Origin: Melieria omissa
Taxonomy: Eukaryota; Arthropoda; Insecta; Diptera; Ulidiidae
Length of the DNA stretch: 64,000 nt
Direction: 5' to 3'
NCBI GenBank assembly: GCA_963971225.1
Contig: OZ020269.1
Coordinates: 101,492,905-101,556,904 of the forward strand
Shown: positions 1 through 13,235 of the stretch, one piece after another
Layout: the number at the start of each line of letters is the position of its first letter
Numbering within the stretch: position 1 is the stretch's first letter
Translations under genes and position numbers: made by a program
Notes under the pieces: model-generated
Seen by the model: only the letters and a program-made list of their open reading frames with translations
What the model was told of the DNA's origin: nothing
Database searches by the model: none

Positions 1-1290
1 TTGTTTTCGTTGTTGTGCTGTTTTTGTTATTGCGATTACCATTATTGTCCTTACGATGTGGTAGTTGTCGTCGTTGTTGTTGTTGTTGTTGTTGTTGCTG
101 TTGTTATTGCATGCATAATGAGCGTATATCTTGTCGACATTGCGTTGCTGCGTCATTGTTGTTTTCGATGTTGCTGCTGCTGTCTGTTTTTGCTATTGTT
201 GTTGTATTTGTTGTTTACACAGCGTTTGCTGTCCGCGCCTCGACTTCGGTATGGCCAGAGCAGCTGCAGTGCCGCCAACCACGGCCGCCAACAATGCCGA
301 TAAAATCTAATTTGGATTTAATTTTATGAGATACAATACAACAACAACAACGCAGCATTGTAGACGCAACCAGATAAACGCCGAGACAGGCAATGCGGCA
401 GTTAGGCGAGTCCAGACGAACTCGCGTACGAACAAAGCAAACGATAGCGCAGCAATGGCTGAATTACAACAACAGCAATAACAAAAGCAACAACAAATGG
501 CATAAGCAAACAATGGCAGAGCTGCTCCTCATAAAAGTTAAGCACTTAACGGCGCCGCTTGACGCCGCGCCACACTCGTCGCTAACTGGTCACACCGGCT
601 GTGCGCGCGTCTCGCCGGTGCTTGACGTTCAATGCATTCGTATGGGTAATATATGAGTTTTACTAGGCGCCTAGTGTGCGTATATGTGCGTATGTGTGTG
701 TGTGTTAGTGTATATGTTTGTTTCAGAGTGTGTGTGTGTGTGTTTGTTGGAATTTTTCCTCCGGCAAGACTGCGGGTGCTCGTCAAGCGGAAGCATTAAA
801 TTTTTCCCAACTTTATTGCCTGTTTACTCGATTTAATTTATTAAAAATATATATATATATATGTATGCATAGCCATTATTTAAGCAGCGCCATTGGCAAT
901 TCACTCTCTACACGTATATGTGCGTTAGTATGTTTTGTATGATTTTTTCCTGTTGGCATTATTTATTTAAAATTAAACCCGTTCATAAATAATAGTTGGC
1001 TGATTTATCGTACCACAGTCGGAGTTTTGCGTAATGGCTTTCTTATTAGCATAAAACTTAACCCCACATTGTTGAAATCCAAAACTAAATAATACAATTC
1101 ACTAAAGTATTCATTATTTATTTCGAAATTTATTTATTTTCAGTATTACTTATAAATATATAATAAATCGTTTGCCTAGAACTAGCAAAGATGTACTTAA
1201 CACAGCCAATAAAATCTCTAGAAATAAAAAATTATAAATATATTAAATTAATATATTAAAAGTTTGGATCCGACTTTTATGTAACCTACT
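1..1290. other. Unique non-coding DNA with microsatellites
   Basis: No coding region is recognisable. The stretch holds a GTT/TTG trinucleotide tract around 62-109, CAA/CAG-rich sequence at 337-500, GT-rich tracts at 674-745 and a short AT tract near 847-862. The open frames here read as poly-Val, poly-Cys or poly-Leu and simply follow the repeats. Confidence 0.7.
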
Positions 1291-1452
1291 ATTTTATTTT
1301 ATTTTATTTTATTTTATTTTATTTTATTTTATTTTATTTTATTTTATTTTATTTTATTTTATTTTATTTTATTTGATTTTATTTTATTTTATTTTATTTT
1401 ATTTTATTTTATTTTATTTTATTTTATATTATTTTATTTTATTTGATTTTTT
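1291..1452. repeat. (TTTTA)n pentanucleotide array
   Basis: About 32 copies of the 5-bp unit TTTTA run almost without interruption; a few units vary (TTTGA, TATTA). It abuts the 11-bp satellite that follows. The same pentamer forms a larger array at 15197-15612. Confidence 0.95.
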
Positions 1453-1462
1453 ATTTTTTTTA

Positions 1463-3115
1463 ATTGAATTTGAATTGAATTTGAATTGAATTTGAATTGA
1501 ATTTGAATTGAATTTGAATTGAATTTGAATTGAATTTGAATTGAATTTGAATTGAATTTGAATTGAATTTGAATTGAATTTGAATTGAATTTGAATTGAA
1601 TTTGAATTGAATTTGAATTGAATTTGAATTGAATTTGAATTGAATTTGAATTGAATTTGAATTGAATTTGAATTGAATTTGAATTGAATTTGAATTGAAT
1701 TTGAATTGAATTTGAATTGAATTTGAATTGAATTTGAATTGAATTTGAATTGAATTTGAATTGAATTTGAATTGAATTTGAATTGAATTTGAATTGAATT
1801 TGAATTGAATTTGAATTGAATTTGAATTGAATTTGAATTGAATTTGAATTGAATTTGAATTGAATTTGAATTGAATTTGAATTGAATTTGAATTGAATTT
1901 GAATTGAATTTGAATTGAATTTGAATTGAATTTGAATTGAATTTGAATTGAATTTGAATTGAATTTGAATTGAATTTGAATTGAATTTGAATTGAATTTG
2001 AATTGAATTTGAATTGAATTTGAATTGAATTTGAATTGAATTTGAATTGAATTTGAATTGAATTTGAATTGAATTTGAATTGAATTTGAATTGAATTTGA
2101 ATTGAATTTGAATTGAATTTGAATTGAATTTGAATTGAATTTGAATTGAATTTGAATTGAATTTGAATTGAATTTGAATTGAATTTGAATTGAATTTGAA
2201 TTGAATTTGAATTGAATTTGAATTGAATTTGAATTGAATTTGAATTGAATTTGAATTGAATTTGAATTGAATTTGAATTGAATTTGAATTGAATTTGAAT
2301 TGAATTTGAATTGAATTTGAATTGAATTTGAATTGAATTTGAATTGAATTTGAATTGAATTTGAATTGAATTTGAATTGAATTTGAATTTGAATTGAATT
2401 TGAATTGAATTTGAATTGAATTTGAATTGAATTTGAATTGAATTTGAATTGAATTTGAATTGAATTTGAATTGAATTTGAATTGGATGTTGAATTGAATT
2501 TGAATTGAATTTGAATTGAATTTGAATTGAATTTGAATTGAATTTGAATTGAATTTGAATTGAATTTGAATTGAATTTGAATTGAATTTGAATTGAATTT
2601 GAATTGAATTTGTATTGAATTTGAATTGAATTTGAATTGAATTTGAATTGAATTTGAATTGAATTTGAATTGAATTTGAATTGAATTTGAATTGAATTTG
2701 AATTGAATTTGAATTGAATTTGAATTGAATTTGAATTGAATTTGAATTGAATTTGAATTGAATTTGAATTGAATTTGAATTGAATTTGAATTGAATTTGA
2801 ATTGAATTTGAATTGAATTTGAATTGAATTTGAATTGAATTTGAATTGAATTTGAATTGAATTTGAATTGAATTTGAATTGAATTTGAATTGAATTTGAA
2901 TTGAATTTGAATTGAATTTGAATTGAATTTGAATTGAATTTGTATTGAATTTGAATTGAATTTGAATTGAATTTGAATTGAATTTGAATTGAATTTGAAT
3001 TGAATTTGAATTGAATTTGAATTGAATTTGAATTGAATTTGAATTGAATTTGAATTGAATTTGAATTGAATTTGAATTGAATTTGAATTGAATTTGAATT
3101 GTATTTGAATCGAAT
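1463..3115. repeat. 11-bp satellite, unit TTGAATTGAAT
   Basis: Roughly 150 tandem copies of an 11-bp unit (TTGAATTGAAT on the plus strand) fill 1.65 kb. Homogeneity is very high: I see only a few variants, such as a loss of GAATT spacing near 2388, a GGATG insertion near 2485, and single T substitutions near 2611, 2942 and 3101. Because 11 units of translation equal 33 bp, three DNA units give an 11-residue peptide repeat. The minus strand is therefore open for about 561 codons (S-I-Q-I-Q-F-K-F-N type). I treat that frame as a by-product of the period and not as a gene. Confidence 0.95.
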
Positions 3116-3433
3116 ACAATTTTTTGTATTTTGTTTGTAATTTTTTTAATTTTTTGTATTTTTAAAATAAAATAATTTTATTCAAAAGTTTTTCTTAATA
3201 AATTTAAATACAAAATTTTTAAAAATTTCTTTAAAAAATTCTTAAAAAATCGTCTTATTTAATACTATTTTATTTTCTGCACATTTTCCCATATCCACCG
3301 CGCACTCCAACTGTCTGCATGAAGCAAACGATGATCTACATCCAGCAAGTACACAGAAATTTTTTGCCATTGTTGTCAGCTCTGAAAGCAAAAACAAATA
3401 CATAGTTGAAAATTAATCAAAATTACTTTAACA
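3116..3433. other. AT-rich non-coding flank
   Basis: Very A/T-rich, with runs of T and A and no open frame of note. I see nothing identifiable in it apart from its position between the satellite and the duplicated segment that begins at 3434. Confidence 0.6.
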
Positions 3434-3501
3434 TTCAAGCAGCGCCACGCGCTCTGCTTCAAACAATTGCAAAGCTGGTCGTTTTGGTTGTCTGTCGATG
3501 T
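3434..3501. repeat. 68-bp direct repeat, copy 1
   Basis: This segment (TTCAAGCAGCGCC... to ...TGTCGATGT) is repeated without mismatch at 3645-3712, 211 bp downstream. The perfect identity in unique-looking DNA suggests a recent local duplication. Confidence 0.9.
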
Positions 3502-3644
3502 AGGAAATTGAATTAAATTACTTTAATATTGAACATTGAATTTGACCAAATTTTCTCTGTGCCCAAAAATTCAATTTTACTGCAAATTCTCTATTCGTTA
3601 AAAATTACATCCATCTAAAAATACCAAAGTGAAGTTATTTTTAG

Positions 3645-3712
3645 TTCAAGCAGCGCCACGCGCTCTGCTTCAAACAATTGCAAAGCTGGTCGTTTTGGTT
3701 GTCTGTCGATGT
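3645..3712. repeat. 68-bp direct repeat, copy 2
   Basis: Second copy of the 68-bp segment at 3434-3501. A short open frame (3629-3835, plus) crosses it but shows no recognisable domain, so I do not call a gene. Confidence 0.9.
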
Positions 3713-5480
3713 GCGCCCAACCCAACCCCAACAACCACTATTGCAACCCTGCACCGATGCCTGTGCGGCCGCACAAATCCGCGTCACGGTGCGCCATTTA
3801 CTTATTTAAGTCGCCCGTTGGCATTTTCTAAATAATTAATAAGTTGTTGTTATCGTCGCTGTTGCTGTTAACAAAGCACTTGTTTGTGTTCTTGTTTCTT
3901 ATATTGTTGTTGTTGTGCTACTGCTGCCATAATGCTTACACTAAAAGCGCGTCCACTTAATTCACTCGCAAACGCAGCAATTTTAATGCGTTCGCGGCCA
4001 AAGTAGAAGAAGGAAGGTTGAGGGAATCTTATATGGCAACCTCAACGTTTGGGGTTTGTGTGTCTTTAGGTACAGTAATTCACTGTTGGCTGTAAATTTT
4101 TGTTGTACATTTGACAAATTGAAATTACGTGATTTGCCTGACAATGCACAAAGACAAAGTGTGAACATGACTTAACCCCATGGAAAGGTGCACATTAATT
4201 GCGTCAAGTAATGCCAACTTGTCTGCAAAGAGTTTACGAAAAATGTATTTGCATACCTCAAGGCGCAGTGCCTGATTTTGCACAAATTTCGATTGTTGAA
4301 GCTTAATTGAATTCAATGCTGCTGATTGCAAATTTTACAAAGCACATTTTCTTCTTCCCTACTTCTTAAAAAGTTTTTACAAAACTTTTCTTAATGTGTG
4401 CCGAAAACTTTGGCCATTCGCAGATACGCCATTGAAATATTTTAATAATTTTCTAATTTTGTAAATGAAATTTCAAACTGAATGCGTCGATTGACTACTA
4501 AAAATACCTGTCAGCTTGTTTGTCTGCACGTCTGTCGTTCTTCCTGTCTATTAGTTTATTATTTTCCTATTCGCTGCTGACGTAATGCGAATTTGGCATT
4601 GCTGCTGCAAAAGTATGTGTATGTATGTGTGTGTGTGTGTGCGGTACGTGCATTTCATGCGCTTCGACATGCAATAAATATTTTCTCGTTGGCTTTTCCA
4701 CACTTTCAGCTACGTGTTCGCACGCCTTCGAATCGACCTTAACGGCGAAAAAATTGTGTGGGTAATTTGTGTACATGTGGATTTCTTTTTCCCTCCACCT
4801 CATTGACAGACATTGGCGCTTGCCGACATCAAACGTGTCAGTATGTGTGTTCATGTATGTGTGTGTGTCGACGTCATGTTGCGCAAAGCAGGCACTTCAA
4901 TTTCGGTAGCATCCTCAAGGTGATTGAGTGAAGTGTTTGTGTGCTGCGTCTATTTGGGTCAAGGAAGTGTCGAATAGTTTGAAAGTTTTCGCTGTACTAT
5001 AACTTAATACTTGCTGAATGAATGCTTACAAGTTTATGGACCATGGCCATTTTTAGGGCATTAAAAAAAATGCTCATTTGCGCCTGAAAGTATGCCATAA
5101 AAAGATGGTTCTACCAGCAATTCAATGGGAAAGTTGAGCTATGTAAGTTGTGAATCATTTAGATGACAAGGAATTTCAATTAGCGTGTGTCTGGAAGTAT
5201 GCTTTAAAAATTTGGTTTAGTTTAGTTTTGAGTCGACAAGTTTTTAAGTTCTTTGAAAATGAAAGCACATGTTAGATGGTTCTATGAAACATACAGACAG
5301 ACCGATATGTAACATGGCCAGAAAGAAAGAAAACCCTTCGACCCAGCAGATCACATCCTGGGAATTGATTCTACTAAACGAACCCCCAAAAGCGATGTGG
5401 TGGAAGTAATAACTGAACACTGGACACTTTCTCCTTGCTCAACAGGCCCAAAAAATTGGGCTGCTTTACAATGACTTTGA
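3713..5480. other. Unique non-coding DNA
   Basis: No recognisable gene. It contains TTG runs near 3842-3920, a GT microsatellite at about 4615-4640 and a copy of the dispersed 14-mer motif (GCCTGAAAGTATGC) at 5082-5095. The short open frames on the minus strand at 3983-4854 have no family signature. Confidence 0.6.
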
Positions 5481-5510
5481 CAGAAGTTGGAAGAATGCAC
5501 AGCGGTTCAG

Positions 5511-5645
5511 CGGTTTTGGGGTTCACACCCACGAAACCAACCATTGGTTCCACTCTACCTTGTCTCCTGGATGATTTCCGACCATTCTTCTCACCTACGA
5601 CCTTACGACAGTAAACTTACAAATTATTTAAATTTGGAGGTGCGA
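5511..5645 (+). repeat. Unnamed dispersed repeat, copy 1
   Basis: About 130 bp here align with 24507-24635. The best-conserved part is CACCTACGACCTTACGACAG followed by TAAACTTACAAATTATTT, against CCCACCTAGGACCTCACGAC and so on in the other copy. I do not recognise the family. It has no coding potential. Confidence 0.55.
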
Positions 5646-5795
5646 ACCCCTAAATATGATTTCGAATCGTATTCGGCTTAAAAGCCCCGTCCTCCAAATG
5701 AAATCCAGTGTGTATGTGTCAAGCATCGGCTTTTTAAATGTTTTGCACTTCTGATTCTTGGGAGAGCATTTCCTCAGCAAAAGTTGAACAAAACT

Positions 5796-5808
5796 TATGA
5801 TGATATCT
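5796..5808. repeat. Target-site duplication of SINE-A, left
   Basis: TATGATGATATCT at the left edge of the SINE matches TATGACGATATCT at 6219-6231 with one difference, as expected for a retroposed element. Confidence 0.75.
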
Positions 5809-6218
5809 TCTTCAGGCCGGCCTCGATAGTTCAGCGGGTAGCACGCTGGCTTATCATACCAAACGCTCCAGGTTCGATTCCTGGCTCGGGCTGGTGAAAA
5901 ACTCGTCTACTTCTATCGCTATCCACATGAAGGGAATGAGAATTACAAGAGTCGCACAAGTGGGCTCCCGGCAGGCAATGGCAAACCCTCCAAGTGTGAA
6001 CGAAAAACTGCCAGTCGCCGTTCGGATTCGGCGTTAAACTGTAGGTCCCCCCCCCGTCCCTTTCCCCATCCACTTTAAATGTGTGCTGTAACATATGTTG
6101 GCAAAACAGTGTTGCATACACAGTTCAAAAACGGGTGAAATATATGGTTTCACAATGGGCCTTTCGGGCCTCCGAGTGTGTCTCTTATCGAGGCAGCCAC
6201 CAGAACCTAACCCTAACC
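5809..6218 (+). mobile_element. tRNA-derived SINE, family A (full length)
   Basis: The head carries an RNA polymerase III A-box-like stretch (TAGTTCAGCGGGTAGCACGC, about 5827-5846) and a good B box (GGTTCGATTCC, 5871-5881), spaced as in a tRNA. The body continues with CGTCTACTTCTATCGCTATC, a segment shared by the other family-A copies in this window, and the 3' end is CAGAACCTAACCCTAACC. A 13-bp target-site duplication (5796-5808 / 6219-6231) frames a 410-bp element. SINEs of this kind are non-coding and use a LINE reverse transcriptase in trans; the 3' CCTAA tail is the likely recognition end. Relatives lie at 18935, 24108, 39370 (minus), 50250 and 54984. Confidence 0.85.
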
Positions 6219-6231
6219 TATGACGATATCT
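6219..6231. repeat. Target-site duplication of SINE-A, right
   Basis: TATGACGATATCT, the right partner of 5796-5808 with one mismatch. Confidence 0.75.
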
Positions 6232-6250
6232 CAAAATTGATGATAAATTG

Positions 6251-6503
6251 ATCTAACGAGGTCCCCAACCATTCTGTTGTAACCTCTTCACACAACAGAT
6301 GGCGCTACGAGCGGTAGCTTGAAATATCAGAGGCGACGTTCCTAAGCGGCGTTAGATGGCAGCCCCATCACTTAAGACTACTTGCGGCAGGTCAATCACA
6401 TACCCTGGCAGAAAAACACAACCGACTAAGGTAACCAATACAAGGTAATGTTTTGTTGAGGCCCTATGCTCCCGAGAGGAGTGAACAAAGAAAAAAACAT
6501 ATG
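6251..6503 (+). mobile_element. SINE family B body, head missing
   Basis: This matches the body of the element at 55517-55860 and, in reverse, 28545-28872. Shared landmarks are CCAACCATTCTGTTGTAACC, ATGGCGCTACGAGCGG, TCCTAAGCGGCGTTAGATGG and the 3' end CCCTATGCTCCCGAGAGGAG followed by an A-rich tail. The tRNA-like head seen in the other copies is absent, so it is 5' truncated. Its position right after the family-A SINE suggests repeated insertion into the same neighbourhood. Confidence 0.75.
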
Positions 6504-7106
6504 GAAAACGCGCTTCCGATTCGAAGGACGGAACTTCCTCATCTGTCTGGCGTACTTAGAGAGGAAGAGCTACCAAATGGAGTTCATTTATGGGCAGCAA
6601 TGGCGGAAGCAAAGGGAGTTTTAGGAGTCCAAACACTGCACAAATGTCTGGTTTTTACAAAAATAAAGGAGGCAGATATGGTTTAAATCCTTTTATGTTC
6701 GATAGTGTACAGAATTCTTCTCAAATGAAACCCTGTGTGCGCCACTGATGAAAAGTGTATGGGTAATGTCCCCTATGTGACAAAAACATTAGCCACAAGG
6801 CCTAAAGGATACCATACATGAAGCCACTTATCCTATGCAACTGCTACTTTTTTATCTGATTCTTTGTCCAATTTTCTTGGATATCTGCACCTAATTTAAT
6901 CTTAAAAATTTGTTCCGGAGCTGTTGACGGACAACTCCGGAACTGAACATGGTTGCACCTTTGATGTCTACGTTGGATCAACTGATGCTCAACAATTCTT
7001 TGTCCCAGACTTAGGGTTAGGTTAGGTGTTTGCTGCGCAGAGACCCCACTTCCACTCGGAGGGGAAATTGGCCCATTGTGAATCCCTTATTAACTGGTTC
7101 TGGAGC
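6504..7106. other. Non-coding DNA with a MITE end
   Basis: No gene. Position 6721-6747 holds a terminal piece (AAACCCTGTGTGCGCCACTG) of the CAGTGGCG MITE family, better preserved at 29194-29324 and 57541-57667. I could not find its left end with confidence. Around 7014-7100 is sequence that may belong to the next retroelement debris. Confidence 0.45.
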
Positions 7107-7249
7107 TAACCAATCAGTCTCAAACCAAGGCAAAGGTTTGAGATCGTTTGCCGGGTATGCTCTCCTTTATCAAGAGGTCTAACCAATCAGTCTCAATCCT
7201 TTGCCTTGGTTTGAGACTGATTGGTTAGACCTCTTGATAAAGGAGAGCA
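7107..7249. repeat. Nested foldback (perfect inverted repeats)
   Basis: Positions 7158-7196 are the exact reverse complement of 7211-7249 (39 bp, 14-base loop). Positions 7107-7136 are also the exact reverse complement of 7198-7227 (30 bp). The segment CTAACCAATCAGTCTCAA therefore occurs twice direct and once inverted. It could form alternative hairpins as DNA or RNA. The surrounding 7.6-7.8 kb contains retroelement RNase H pieces in both orientations, so rearranged retroelement DNA is the likely source. Confidence 0.9.
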
Positions 7250-7611
7250 GATCCGAAATTTCAACGTTTGCCACGCAAGCCAGGTCCACTTTGAATCTTG
7301 ACCCCAGGGTACGCAGTCTGCGTTTCTGCAGCTTCTTCTTCATCTCCGCAGCTTCTACAGACATTGCTGGAGGAGAGGTACCAATTGATAAGTATGGATC
7401 CAATGTCCAGTGATGAATCCAACGAGCAGTCTAATAGAGGTTCGACTCAGGAAAGGGAGGGTTCGTTTTCCTCAAGGAAGTCCATAGTGCTCGGCAGGTG
7501 TCCGTCCTGGTGATGTTCTTTTTTCTGAACTTGTCAATGTAAAATACAAGGAAGATATCGAAGAAAGCTGTAGACAAAGGAAGATATCGAAGAAAGCTGT
7601 AGGCAAAGCGA

Positions 7612-7684
7612 CTCCCTTTACTGCTTTCTTCCCGTTCGCTGCTTCGTTCCCTTTCACTCCAGAGTGACCCGGAACACAGCAGAG
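7612..7684 (-). pseudogene. Non-LTR retrotransposon RNase H fragment
   Basis: The minus strand reads C-C-V-P-G-H-S-G-V-K-G-N-E-A-A-N-G. This matches the C-terminal RNase H signature VPGHxGxxGNExAD of I/LOA-type non-LTR elements, with the expected final Asp replaced by Asn. Only this block of the domain survives in frame. A piece of the same domain lies on the opposite strand at 7708, pointing to an inversion or two insertions. Confidence 0.65.
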
Positions 7685-7707
7685 ACTGTCCCAGACTTGC
7701 ATGATCT

Positions 7708-7815
7708 GTGTTTCAGGTAGAAGTGCATGTAATACTTGAGGCAAAGAAATGTGTTGCAGCAAGCAAGTGGAGCAACAAATCTATCTGTGTCCATACCCAA
7801 GATGGGCTTATGACC
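7708..7815 (+). pseudogene. Non-LTR retrotransposon RNase H fragment
   Basis: The plus strand reads F-Q-V-E-V-H-V-I-L-E-A and then S-K-W-S-N-K-S-I-C-V-H-T. This resembles the FQAEVxAIxxA helix (with the catalytic Glu) followed by the strand leading to the third catalytic Asp (xICVxxDSQ). A very similar block, ILEAMNFVVKSKWRSRSICV, is readable on the minus strand at 17630-17835, so both derive from one family. The aspartate-containing end is degraded here. Confidence 0.55.
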
Positions 7816-7939
7816 TCGAACAGCCCTCCAACTAAATTAGCAATAATCAAGTTCAGCAAATTTCGGCTGAATTTTGTTGGCAGATATAATAGTGAGACGT
7901 ATATTTGGGAAAAGGTGGGCTTATCTGACAGTAGGTAGG

Positions 7940-9770
7940 ACGACGATACGGCGAACCTCACATCTGAATCAGGTTCGGCACTGATTTATTAAGAAGCATC
8001 CACCTTGGCTTCTTGACAACGCAGGATCCACTTCGGTTTCTGCCGATTACACATAGGTTTGAAACAAATTAACAAAGAACCTTAAGTTTCAATATTCCAC
8101 GTTTACTCTGTCTGACGGCTATTCAGACAAATGAAAATCAAATTCAAATTATTGATTTCATTCAAATCAAACTCAAATGAATGATTTAATTTTAATAAAA
8201 AATCCACTTGTTACATTGCCTTAGCTTTAGACCCAACATTGCCCCAAATATACGCAATGCAAAATAAATTGAAATAATTTAAAATTCACAGCAAATTCAA
8301 AACCTTACCACCCACACACACACAAAACCATCCACAACACAAACTCTGGCAGAAATTTTAATTATTTTCACAGCGCCACCAATGTTGATGCGCTTTGCAA
8401 ATTGGTTGCCATTGCCGCTGCGCTGCGCTGCCCTGCACTCTTCCGACTCGATACTGTCAATGAGTAAAATTTGCAATTTTCTCCATCATTGCGTGCACTC
8501 GAGTGCGAGTTGGGCAAAAGTACGCGACAGCGTGCGGCGTTTGGGTGCCAAGGCGAATGGGCAAACAAACTCGAGCAGTTTATTTCGCAGACAGCAACAA
8601 TGGCAAACAGTGACAACAGTAACAAAAGCAACGCAATAAAACAACAACAACAGCAGACAAAATTGACAAATTTTAAATGAATGCGCACTTTCCTCCCCTC
8701 TCCCCCCACGCTCTCAATTTATAAGGTGTCGCAAATCATTTACATGGGTACGGTCACTTTTATTGCAGACTGTAAGCGTCTGCCGCAATGAGAGGAAATC
8801 AATTATCATGTCCTGTCGAAGCGAAATTTGCCAGTGCCACTCATTGACTGACTCACTCGCTTACGATAGAATGTTGGCCGTGTTGTCACTGAAGTGTTGC
8901 CATATAAATAAATAATCAGCCATTGGATCCATGCAGATGAAATGGTAAACTTGGTTTGTTGCACGTAGCAGCAGCGGATTTGATGTATTGCGAATTTCAA
9001 TTTATTTGATCGTTTAGACGGCGACAACGGCCACGCCCCGCTCATTGACAGTTGCAATTAGGGTGCGCGTTAATTTGTCAGCCAGTTGTCGGCCGGACAA
9101 TGGGATTTGTTTTGGGGTGGGGTTTTGTTTTGTTGTCGTGTATCACAAAAATCTGAGGGTGTCCTTTGTTGAAATTTATTGATGCAATTTAATGGCGTTT
9201 TGATTGAAAAATACGAACCGAAAACAGATAACGAATGTAAACAAATACAAAAGACAATTAAATCGACTGAATTATCGACTGTAAAGTGGCAAATATAAGA
9301 AAAACTTGGATACTGGATCATTCAATTAAGGGACACATTGCAAGATTTACCTAGTTTACCATACAACGACTTCAGACGTTGTTGCTGCTTTCTTAAGTTC
9401 TTATTTTGTTGTTAAATCGTTAAATTACTGTAGACTTTGAAACAAATGAAATTTAATTAAATGAAAACGAAGGGAACAATCTGTATTTGATTTGAGAGTG
9501 TCCGTTCCTCCTCAGGGGAAGACTAAAATTCTTAAGATCCTTCATTTAATATTCTTTGCGAACTTAGCTTTCAATTAAAGACATCAGAAAGGTAGCGAGG
9601 TTTTTCCTCAAATGCTCGTCGTTATGAAATGAAGAGTCCGTACGTCCCATTGAGGTATAACAGTGAATCATTCATTTGTATTTGAGTGAGCTCTTTGGGG
9701 AATGGCTTCCAATCCAAACCACCTTAACATATAGCTCAGAGGCGTGCCAAGGCCTTCGTCGTTATCCTTC
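7940..9770. other. Unique non-coding DNA
   Basis: I see no gene. The sequence has short CA tracts (about 8312-8330) and CAA/CAG repeats near 8590-8660. Open frames of 80-113 codons at 8368-8709 overlap on both strands and are low in complexity. Confidence 0.6.
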
Positions 9771-9774
9771 TTCT

Positions 9775-11400
<1,626 letters not shown>

Positions 11401-13235
11401 TTCAAAAAGGAAAAGGGTACTTGTATTTGATTTAATAATGTCCATTCCTAGAACTTCCTAGTCACCTTTATTTCACATTCAATCCAAACCAAGCTTTCAG
11501 CTGTAGACATCAGGAAGATAAGTAGTCAGATTCAGATTGAAATTCTTGTGCCCGTAAAAATTAGAATTTCCATACCTCAAATCAATTAAAGACTTCCTGC
11601 ACAACATTTTTGGTCATTGTTAAATTTTTAAAACTCACATCAAACTCGTACAACTCATAATTCTTGCAATTAAGCAAAATCTATGCAACTGTATTTACGA
11701 ATACCGCAAAATTGTCAGATTTCGCCACAGAGAAAACTCAGCAAATTAATGCTTACATTTGTGGTTACTCATACGCAGTGATGCCTGGGCATCGCTCACA
11801 GAAAGCTACACATAACAGTTTATATGTAAGCCATACTATTTGATATATATATTTTTGTATGTATGTATGTATGTATGTATGTATGTATGTATGTGTGTGT
11901 CTGTTCGTGTGTTGTTGCGTTGGCGTGTCGTTCATTACAAATTCCATTTAAAGTCTAACAAAATAAGCCAACTGCTGACCTTCGGTTATCTGACCTAAAA
12001 AATCTCGGTATGGCAACCACAAAAAACCACAAATACACTCACACATCTGGCCATGCATTGCGTTATAAGTAAGGCAAGTAAACAACCCAAAAGCAACCAA
12101 TACAAACGCGATTCAAACTGTACAACGAGCAGGCGAGAAGCACAACTTAAGTGAACACAACACGAAGCAAACCAAAGACAGACAGCGAGCATTCGTTTTT
12201 TGACAGCGAAACTATTTAAATATGCTGTTTCACTTTCGGTTTTATGGCATAAAATGCAGACAGAGTATTTGACTACATACAAATACATACAAATGTGCAT
12301 ATGTAAATTGCTGTCTGTATGAGAATTTTCAGGTCGTGTTCAGTTTCGCCTGTGGGCCATGCAAAACCTTTGCCACCGTCAGAGCCAGCGGCCGCCGTCT
12401 TTGACATGTTGCATATTGTTTATTTATATATATGTTTTGTGCCATATGCAGACATGTTCACACACACACACCGAAACATAGTAACGTGTACATATGCGCC
12501 ATTCTCAAGTGACTACAGCCAAATGACTGGCGGTGCGAAATGCAATTGAAGTGTCGCAAAAAGTTCCACGCAGCACTCGAATGGCTGGCAATGCCACATT
12601 GAATTCCACGACTATATGCTTTGTTGTTGGCCTGCTGGCAGTTGGTGCTCTCGCTTCTATAAATATTCATGCGCCATTGCAGTAAGAAAGCGAAAGTTGC
12701 ATCAAATGGCAAAAACTCTTGCACTGAATTTGTGCAAATACGAGCAAGTTGAATAGAAAGTTTAATCCGAAGGTGTAAAGTTCTTTAAAACAAATGGTAA
12801 AGCAAATATTTTGGATTTTAGTTTAGAAAATTTGAAATTGTGATTTTTCCTTAAACAAAAACCAAAGTTAAAAACTTTAAAAATTTTTAAATGACAATTT
12901 TTTATTGCAGTTTTAGTTTTATAAAACAAAAAAGTTTACTGTATGCAATTTTTTTTCAATGCTTTTGAAATATTTCGATCGAGTCAGATTTCAATTCCTA
13001 AGGGCGAATTTTTTTACTTGGAGATAAATTTATCTTCGGGATAATTCTAAGATTTTTCCAATATTTCATTTGTTTACTGCGAATTTGTTTTTGCATTTTC
13101 AGGACATTTTTTTAGCAATTCAATGCTACATTGATATCGAAAGTAACAAACTTACAGCAACATAGCTTTCAAACTGATATTTGAATCCAAAACCCTACAC
13201 TGTCAAAAAATTTTGTAATATTTACAAGAAGTAGT
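11401..13235. other. Unique non-coding DNA with (GTAT)n
   Basis: No gene is recognisable. A GTAT tetramer microsatellite occupies about 11856-11901. The rest is ordinary AT-rich sequence with CAA- and CA-rich stretches and short, unconvincing open frames. Confidence 0.6.

Noticed and set aside
1434..3119. 561-codon minus-strand open frame
   Set aside because: It is entirely the translation of the 11-bp satellite; three units make an 11-residue peptide repeat, so openness is automatic. No unique coding flank.
5821..5893. tRNA gene
   Set aside because: A and B boxes are present but the acceptor stem does not close, and a SINE body with target-site duplication follows. The same holds for the heads at 18935, 28872, 39612, 47480, 50250 and 55517.
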